Below, one piece after another: positions 59,276-64,000 of a DNA stretch of 64,000 nucleotides. Each line of letters opens with the position of its first letter. The stretch's first letter is position 1. Source of the stretch: an uncultured Bacteroidota bacterium. Its GTDB lineage: Bacteria > Bacteroidota > Bacteroidia > Chitinophagales > Saprospiraceae. The notes under the pieces were generated by a model, which was not told the DNA's origin, did no database searches, and saw only the letters and a program-made list of their open reading frames with translations. The translations under genes were made by a program, and so were the position numbers. The DNA lies in the NCBI GenBank assembly GCA_937861115.1, contig CALMBD010000304.1:1-64000 (forward strand), in the 5' to 3' direction.

Positions 59276-60964
59276 ATGAAACAATTGATTGAATGCGTTC
59301 CCAACTTTTCCGAGGGGCGCGATATGACGGTCATCAAACAAATCACCGATGCCATCGAGGCTGTCGACGGGGTAAAACTCCTCGACGTCGACCCCGGAAA
59401 AGCCACCAACCGGACGGTCGTTACGTTTGTAGGAGAACCGGCTGCCGTGATCGAGGCCGCCTTTCAGGCCATCAAAACGGCCTGTGAAGTGATCGATATG
59501 AGCAAGCACAGCGGTGAACACCCGCGTATGGGCGCTACCGACGTTTGTCCGCTTATTCCGATTGCCAATATTTCCATGGCTGAAACGGCAGAATGGGCGC
59601 GCAAACTGGGCGAGCGCGCAGGCCGCGAACTGGATCTACCGGTCTACCTGTATGAAGCTGCGGCCAGTCGTCCGGAACGGAAAAACCTGGCAGTAATCCG
59701 CGCGGGCGAATACGAGGGCCTTCCGGAAAAGTTGCACCATCCGGACTGGAAACCCGACTATGGCCCTGCTCGTTTCAATGCCAAAAGTGGCGCTACCGTT
59801 ATCGGCGCCCGCGATTTCCTGATCGCCTACAACGTCAATCTCAACACTACATCTGTCCGGCGCGCCAACTCGGTGGCTTTTGATGTGCGCGAAAAAGGCA
59901 GGGTACTCCATGACCCCGCTACCGGAAAGCCAATGAAAGACGCTAACGGCGAAGCGCTGCGCCAGCCGGGTACACTCAAGGGGGTTAAAGCGATTGGCTG
60001 GTATATCGAAGAGTATGGCATTGCACAGATATCGATGAATATTACAGATATCAATGCGACACCGCTGTACCTTGCCTTTGAAGAATGTCTGAAAAGTGCC
60101 AACAACCGGGGTATGCGTGTCACAGGCTCGGAGCTCGTGGGCCTGGTACCGTTGAATGTAATGCTCGAGGCAGGCCGGTATTTCCTGCGCAAACAACAGC
60201 GCAGCGTTGGTGTAAGCGAATCGGAGCTGATCAAAATCGCCGTTAAATCGATGGGGCTCGACGAGATTGCGCCATTCGATCCGCAACGCCGGATCATTGA
60301 ATACAACATGGTGGCCGACGACCCCAAACAACAAAAACTGCTGGTAGCCATGAACTTACGCGCTTTTGCCGACGAAACGGCTTCGGAAAGCCCGGCTCCC
60401 GGTGGCGGCTCCATTAGCGCTTATGTCGGATCTCTTGGCGTGTCGCTCGCCACCATGGTAGCCAACCTCAGTAGCCACAAGCGCGGCTGGGATGAACGGT
60501 GGGAGGAGTTTTCCGAAGCGGCAGCGCGCGGCCAGCAGATCAAAGACGCCTTGCTGCGCGCCGTGGATGAAGATACGGACGCATTTAACACAATTATGGC
60601 AGCATTCGGCCTGCCCAACGCTACTCCGGAGGAAAAAAGCGCGCGCAGGGCAGCCATCCAGGCGGCGACCAAACACGCGATAGAGGTGCCATTCCGGGTG
60701 ATGCAACTCGTATCGGATGCTTTTCCATTGATCCGGCAAATGGCTGAAACCGGCAACCCGAATTCCGTCTCCGACGCGGGTGTGGGCGCCCTGTGCGCGC
60801 GGGCAGCGGTACATGGCGCATTCCTGAATGTAAAGATCAATGCACTGGGACTCGACGACAAGGCGTATGCGGAAAAAGTACTGTCCGAGGGAGAAAAAAT
60901 GATCCGGGATGCAGATGAAGCAGAAAAGGCCATTTTGATCGTTGTTCATGAAAAAATGAAATGA
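59276..60964 (+). CDS. ftcD: Bifunctional glutamate formimidoyltransferase / formimidoyl-THF cyclodeaminase
   Basis: A 562-residue fusion. The N-terminal formimidoyltransferase part (about 1-300) starts L-I-E-C-V-P-N-F-S-E-G and includes H-S-G-E-H-P-R-M-G-A-T-D. The C-terminal cyclodeaminase part (about 350-560) has S-E-S-P-A-P-G-G-G-S-I-S-A-Y. It moves the formimino group from the histidine-breakdown product formiminoglutamate to tetrahydrofolate and closes the ring to methenyl-THF. No other hut genes are in the window. The ATG at 59276 gives the family start. It overlaps the next gene by four bases. Confidence 0.93.
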   Translation: MKQLIECVPNFSEGRDMTVIKQITDAIEAVDGVKLLDVDPGKATNRTVVTFVGEPAAVIEAAFQAIKTACEVIDMSKHSGEHPRMGATDVCPLIPIANISMAETAEWARKLGERAGRELDLPVYLYEAAASRPERKNLAVIRAGEYEGLPEKLHHPDWKPDYGPARFNAKSGATVIGARDFLIAYNVNLNTTSVRRANSVAFDVREKGRVLHDPATGKPMKDANGEALRQPGTLKGVKAIGWYIEEYGIAQISMNITDINATPLYLAFEECLKSANNRGMRVTGSELVGLVPLNVMLEAGRYFLRKQQRSVGVSESELIKIAVKSMGLDEIAPFDPQRRIIEYNMVADDPKQQKLLVAMNLRAFADETASESPAPGGGSISAYVGSLGVSLATMVANLSSHKRGWDERWEEFSEAAARGQQIKDALLRAVDEDTDAFNTIMAAFGLPNATPEEKSARRAAIQAATKHAIEVPFRVMQLVSDAFPLIRQMAETGNPNSVSDAGVGALCARAAVHGAFLNVKINALGLDDKAYAEKVLSEGEKMIRDADEAEKAILIVVHEKMK

Positions 60965-62076
60965 TGAGCAACCTGAATCGAAATATCCTGTGGTTCATCG
61001 GCGCGGCACTATTGATTGCCATCGGGTATTATTTCTCCAATATTGTCATGTACATCCTGATCGCATGGGTGCTCTCCATGCTTGGCCGTCCGATCATGGT
61101 TTTTCTACAGAAACGAGTCAGAATAAAGCGTTATCACCTGGGACCGACAGGTGCAGCTTTGCTGACCATCATGTCGTTTTATGCGCTGGTATTTGGTTTG
61201 ATCATGCTTTTTGTGCCGACGATTGTGGAACAGGCCCGTAACCTGTCGACTGTTGATTATGAGACCCTCGGCGAAAAACTGAAGGAACCGTTTTTTCATC
61301 TCGACCGTCAAATGCATCAGATCGGCTTGCTGTCGGACGGTGAATCGCTGGCAACCAGAACGCAGGAATTGTTAAGCACCTGGTTTAAGCCAACCCTGGT
61401 TGGCGATTTTCTCGGAACATTTATATCTGCTGCCGGAAATGTTTTCGTGACACTGGCTTCGGTCACATTCATTCTTTTCTTCTTTCTCAAGGAAAACAAC
61501 CTCTTCCTCGAAATTCTGCATGCACTGGTGCCTAATGAACTGGAACCCAAAGTGCGCCATGCGGTGCAGAAATCGAGCAATATGCTCGGCCGTTACTTTG
61601 GCGGCCTTGCAGTACAGATATTTTTGTTTTCTCTGATGATTGCGCTGGTATTGTGGTTTTTTGATATAAAAAATGCACTGTTGATCGGCGCATTTGGCGG
61701 CCTGTTTAACGTCATTCCTTACATCGGTCCTGTTTTGGGGATTGCCTTCGGCAGTTTTATCATGGTCTCCTCCAATCTGGATACCGAATTTGTATTGTTG
61801 TGGCCCAAACTGCTGAAAATGGCAGGTACTTTTGTAGTGGTTCACCTGATCGACAGTAATTTGATGGGTCCGGCAATCTTTTCAAAAAGTGTTCGCGCCC
61901 ATCCACTCGAAATATTTGTTGTAACCCTGATGGCAGCCAAACTTGGCGGCATGCTGGGCATGGTACTCGGTATTCCGGTCTATACGGTACTCAGGGTCAT
62001 TGCACATACATTTTTCAATGAATTCAAACTGGTACAGCGGCTTACCGAGCGGCTGGATCAGGAAACGGACACCTGA
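60961..62076 (+). CDS. AI-2E/PerM-family membrane permease
   Basis: A 371-residue protein with about seven to eight transmembrane helices in the AI-2E family pattern: two N-terminal helices, a soluble stretch (about 90-150), then helices with F-L-K-E-N, F-G-G-L-F-N-V-I-P-Y-I-G-P and a final V-H-P/A-H-P-L-E region. Members export small molecules, autoinducer-2 or sodium/protons in different branches; the substrate here is unknown. Its start overlaps the ftcD stop (ATGA), so translation is coupled. Confidence 0.88.
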   Translation: MMSNLNRNILWFIGAALLIAIGYYFSNIVMYILIAWVLSMLGRPIMVFLQKRVRIKRYHLGPTGAALLTIMSFYALVFGLIMLFVPTIVEQARNLSTVDYETLGEKLKEPFFHLDRQMHQIGLLSDGESLATRTQELLSTWFKPTLVGDFLGTFISAAGNVFVTLASVTFILFFFLKENNLFLEILHALVPNELEPKVRHAVQKSSNMLGRYFGGLAVQIFLFSLMIALVLWFFDIKNALLIGAFGGLFNVIPYIGPVLGIAFGSFIMVSSNLDTEFVLLWPKLLKMAGTFVVVHLIDSNLMGPAIFSKSVRAHPLEIFVVTLMAAKLGGMLGMVLGIPVYTVLRVIAHTFFNEFKLVQRLTERLDQETDT

Positions 62077-62117
62077 CGGACTGGTCACTTTTTTCTCCCG
62101 GTTTGGAGAACAACTAA

Positions 62118-62125
62118 TACATTTG
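62118..62125 (+). promoter_or_regulatory. -7 element of feoAB
   Basis: TACATTTG matches TAnnTTTG, 51 bases before the feoA ATG. A palindrome begins six bases downstream, at the expected transcription start. Confidence 0.42.
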
Positions 62126-62130
62126 CGATG

Positions 62131-62147
62131 TTTGGAATTGGTCTAAA
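62131..62147. promoter_or_regulatory. Palindrome at the feoAB transcription start, candidate iron operator
   Basis: TTTGGA-N5-TCTAAA is an inverted repeat with five of six arm positions matching. It overlaps the predicted start site, where a repressor would block initiation. Its spacing is closer to DtxR/MntR-type boxes than to the classical 19-base Fur box. This is a prediction only. Confidence 0.35.
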
Positions 62148-62176
62148 TACTGATCGTTGATCGAAATTTCACGCTT

Positions 62177-62410
62177 ATGCAGCGCCGTTACCGCACCATT
62201 GCCGACCTCAAGCAGCACGAAAGTGCTCTTGCCATAGCCGTTACCGACCCGGCCCTGGCCGGAAAACTGACTGCCATGGGTGTGTTGCCCGGAACGCTTA
62301 TCGAACTGGTTCGGCCCGCTCCGTTCGGGAATGCCTTTTATATAAAGGTTGATGGTATTCGCCTGGCACTTCGGGAAGAAGAGGCCGCATGTATTCTATT
62401 GGAACTATGA
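62177..62410 (+). CDS. feoA: Ferrous iron transport protein A
   Basis: A 77-residue SH3-like FeoA. The hallmark M-G-V-L-P-G-T-L-I-E-L-V-R-P-A-P-F-G sits mid-protein, ending with L-R-E-E-E-A. FeoA is a small cytoplasmic protein required for FeoB-dependent Fe(II) uptake. Its stop overlaps the feoB start (ATGA), showing coupled translation. A -7 element and a palindrome precede it. Confidence 0.92.
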   Translation: MQRRYRTIADLKQHESALAIAVTDPALAGKLTAMGVLPGTLIELVRPAPFGNAFYIKVDGIRLALREEEAACILLEL

Positions 62411-64000
62411 GCGATAGCGGCAAGTCCTTTAAAATTGCCTTGTTAGGCAATCCCAACAGCGGCAAATCCACAGTATTTAACCAGTTGACCGGCTTGCGGC
62501 AAAAAACCGGCAATTTCCCCGGCGTCACGGTCGACATCAAGGAAGGCCGCCTGCGGTTTCCGAGTGGTCTGGAGGCAAGACTGATCGACCTGCCCGGCAC
62601 GTATAGTTTATATCCCACCTCCTCTGATGAAAAGATTGTGACTGCTGTTCTGACCAATCCGGCGGATCCATTCTACCCTGACGCCCTGGTTTATATTGCC
62701 GATGTGACACACCTGGATAAGCACATGTTGCTGTTTACCCAACTGCTCGATCTCGGCCTGCCCCTGTTGCTGGCGCTAAACATGTCGGATTCTGCTGCCG
62801 AACAAGGGATAAAAGTCAATACTGCGCGTCTGGTTGCGCAATTCAGGATACCGGTCATTTCGATCAGCGGCCGGACAGGAGAAAACATTCAGAAGCTCCT
62901 GCACGAACTGGAAAAACTGATCCGCAATGAACCCGATGCCGCTGCCGGTTCGGAAATGGTATTTTATCCCTTGCGGGAACAGGAAAAACAGGTTGTTGAT
63001 GCCGTTCGCCACAACCTGCCGATAGACAACGCTTACTGTGCCCTGCTGCTCGCCCACCACCACGGATGGTTGCCGTTCCTGAAAAAACAGGAACGCGAAA
63101 CGCTCTCGGCCATCGTGGAAACCAAGGATTTTCAATCGCTCCGGGCCCAGGTCGACGAGACACTTGATCGTTACGACCGCTTTACGCCGATTGTCCGGAA
63201 AACCATACAACAACCCTTTGTTTCCGGAGGGACGACCACGGATCATATTGACGCGGTACTTACCCACCGGCTGTTTGGGCCATTGATCTTTTTTGGGGTG
63301 ATGCTGATGGTGTTTATGGCTATTTTTTTCGGCTACGACACCACTGGCGGCTGGGTAGAGAATGCTACGGGTATTCTGGTCGATGCCGTGGGCAACAACA
63401 TGGCCGACAACTGGCTATCATCGCTGCTGGTAAAGGGCGTATTGCCGGGCCTGCAGGGGGTGTTGGTTTTTGTGCCGCAGATTGCACTCCTCTTTCTGCT
63501 GATCTCTATTTTGGAGGAAGTCGGGTACATGGCCCGTGCGGTGTTTATATTTGATAAAACAATGCGGCGCTTCGGTATGAATGGCCGAAGCATCGTCGCC
63601 TTGATCGGCGGCGGCGCCTGCGCGGTGCCGGCCATTATGGGCACGCGTACAATCAGCAACTGGAAAGAACGCCTGATCACGGTCATGGTGACGCCGTTTA
63701 TCAGTTGCAGTGCGCGTATACCGGTTTACCTGGTGCTAATCCCTGTAGCGTTACCCCTGAGCACCTGGTGGACCAAAGCCCTCATATTCGGGGGCATGTA
63801 CTTTTTCGGGCTTGGTGCAGCGTTGGGCGCTGCATACGTATTCAAAAAAATACTGCGCACCAGCGATCCCTCCTTTCTGGCCCTGGAGTTGCCTGAATAC
63901 CGCATGCCGCACTGGAAAAATGTTTGGCTCACGGTATGGGAAAAGGTAAAGGCTTTTGTTGCAGGCGCCGGAAAGATCATCTTCATGATTTCCATCGCGC
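62407..64000 (+). CDS. feoB: Ferrous iron transport protein B, 3' end cut by window edge
   Basis: The first 531 residues of FeoB start at the ATG overlapping the feoA stop and continue past the right edge. The N-terminal G domain has G1 (G-N-P-N-S-G-K-S-T, about 14-22), G3 (D-L-P-G-T-Y) and G4 (N-M-S-D). A helical linker follows, then the membrane Gate regions with E-E-V-G-Y-M-A-R-A and G-G-G-A-C-A-V-P-A-I-M-G-T. FeoB imports Fe(II) across the inner membrane. The gate cysteine is present, while the usual Asn next to it is Ala. No frameshift is seen in the visible part. Confidence 0.95.
   Translation, partial: MSDSGKSFKIALLGNPNSGKSTVFNQLTGLRQKTGNFPGVTVDIKEGRLRFPSGLEARLIDLPGTYSLYPTSSDEKIVTAVLTNPADPFYPDALVYIADVTHLDKHMLLFTQLLDLGLPLLLALNMSDSAAEQGIKVNTARLVAQFRIPVISISGRTGENIQKLLHELEKLIRNEPDAAAGSEMVFYPLREQEKQVVDAVRHNLPIDNAYCALLLAHHHGWLPFLKKQERETLSAIVETKDFQSLRAQVDETLDRYDRFTPIVRKTIQQPFVSGGTTTDHIDAVLTHRLFGPLIFFGVMLMVFMAIFFGYDTTGGWVENATGILVDAVGNNMADNWLSSLLVKGVLPGLQGVLVFVPQIALLFLLISILEEVGYMARAVFIFDKTMRRFGMNGRSIVALIGGGACAVPAIMGTRTISNWKERLITVMVTPFISCSARIPVYLVLIPVALPLSTWWTKALIFGGMYFFGLGAALGAAYVFKKILRTSDPSFLALELPEYRMPHWKNVWLTVWEKVKAFVAGAGKIIFMISIA

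Noticed and set aside
1..64000. tRNA, rRNA, riboswitch or complete insertion sequence
   Set aside because: I looked in the intergenic gaps and saw no cloverleaf, rRNA stretch, known riboswitch consensus or transposase gene. A dedicated search (tRNAscan-SE, Infernal, ISfinder) would be decisive.

Overview
The window comes from a member of the Bacteroidota, most likely a Saprospiria- or Cytophagia-type environmental bacterium. Evidence for this: a PorP/SprF-family type IX secretion protein, a DUF4293 protein, a bactofilin next to an AtpZ/AtpI protein, a moxR-DUF58-BatA-BatB-BatC cluster, Bacteroidota-style Tgt and RodA, and repeated TAnnTTTG-type -7 promoter elements. No rRNA, tRNA, CRISPR array, prophage or complete insertion sequence was recognised. 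Coding density is high. Most of the content is chromosomal core plus envelope functions.

Layout. 1-8.7 kb: a Fur-family regulator (cut by the window edge), a membrane patatin-like hydrolase, a CBS/CorC protein, LptC and a small membrane protein on the minus strand. These are followed by an acyltransferase-like gene, a membrane-anchored winged-helix regulator divergent from two small related exported proteins, and a GbsR/MarR regulator. 9-16.8 kb: a MoxR/Bat (aerotolerance-type) operon with two unfamiliar extra genes and no BatD. 16.8-25.6 kb: a 2OG-Fe(II) oxygenase, a FAD oxidoreductase, a VanW-family protein, DUF4293, a TonB-dependent receptor, succinate-semialdehyde dehydrogenase and a PaaE-like reductase. 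25.6-36 kb: UvrA, DeoC behind a leader with its own terminator, a SPOR protein with RodA, Tgt, PorP/SprF, bactofilin, AtpZ and DinB. 36-48.5 kb: acyl-CoA ligase, UMF1-type MFS permease, GH20 hexosaminidase, homoserine kinase, a PlsC-like acyltransferase, RlmD, a haem-binding protein and an S9 peptidase. 48.5-54.7 kb: a three-gene SIR2 / STAND NTPase / WG-repeat operon. 54.9-64 kb: DPP-IV, an HsdR-N-like protein, a lipid kinase, FtcD, an AI-2E-family permease and FeoA/FeoB (cut by the right edge).

Most promising system. On the minus strand at 54713-48483, one promoter appears to drive three genes. The first is a SIR2-like protein with degenerate catalytic motifs and a C-terminal effector-associated-domain-like segment. 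The second is a STAND-type P-loop NTPase that carries a transmembrane helix and a C-terminal coiled coil. The third is a 1105-residue exported protein with about 23 WG repeats. The arrangement resembles NLR-like bacterial conflict systems, but the predicted topology suggests signalling across the inner membrane.

Other signals worth following: three TTTTACA repeats at 10-11 bp spacing between the tethered winged-helix regulator and its divergent target pair; a plus-oriented terminator before deoC that no upstream gene explains; a 160-bp MITE-like element with TA-flanked inverted repeats; a heptanucleotide inverted tandem repeat; and a palindrome at the feoAB start site.
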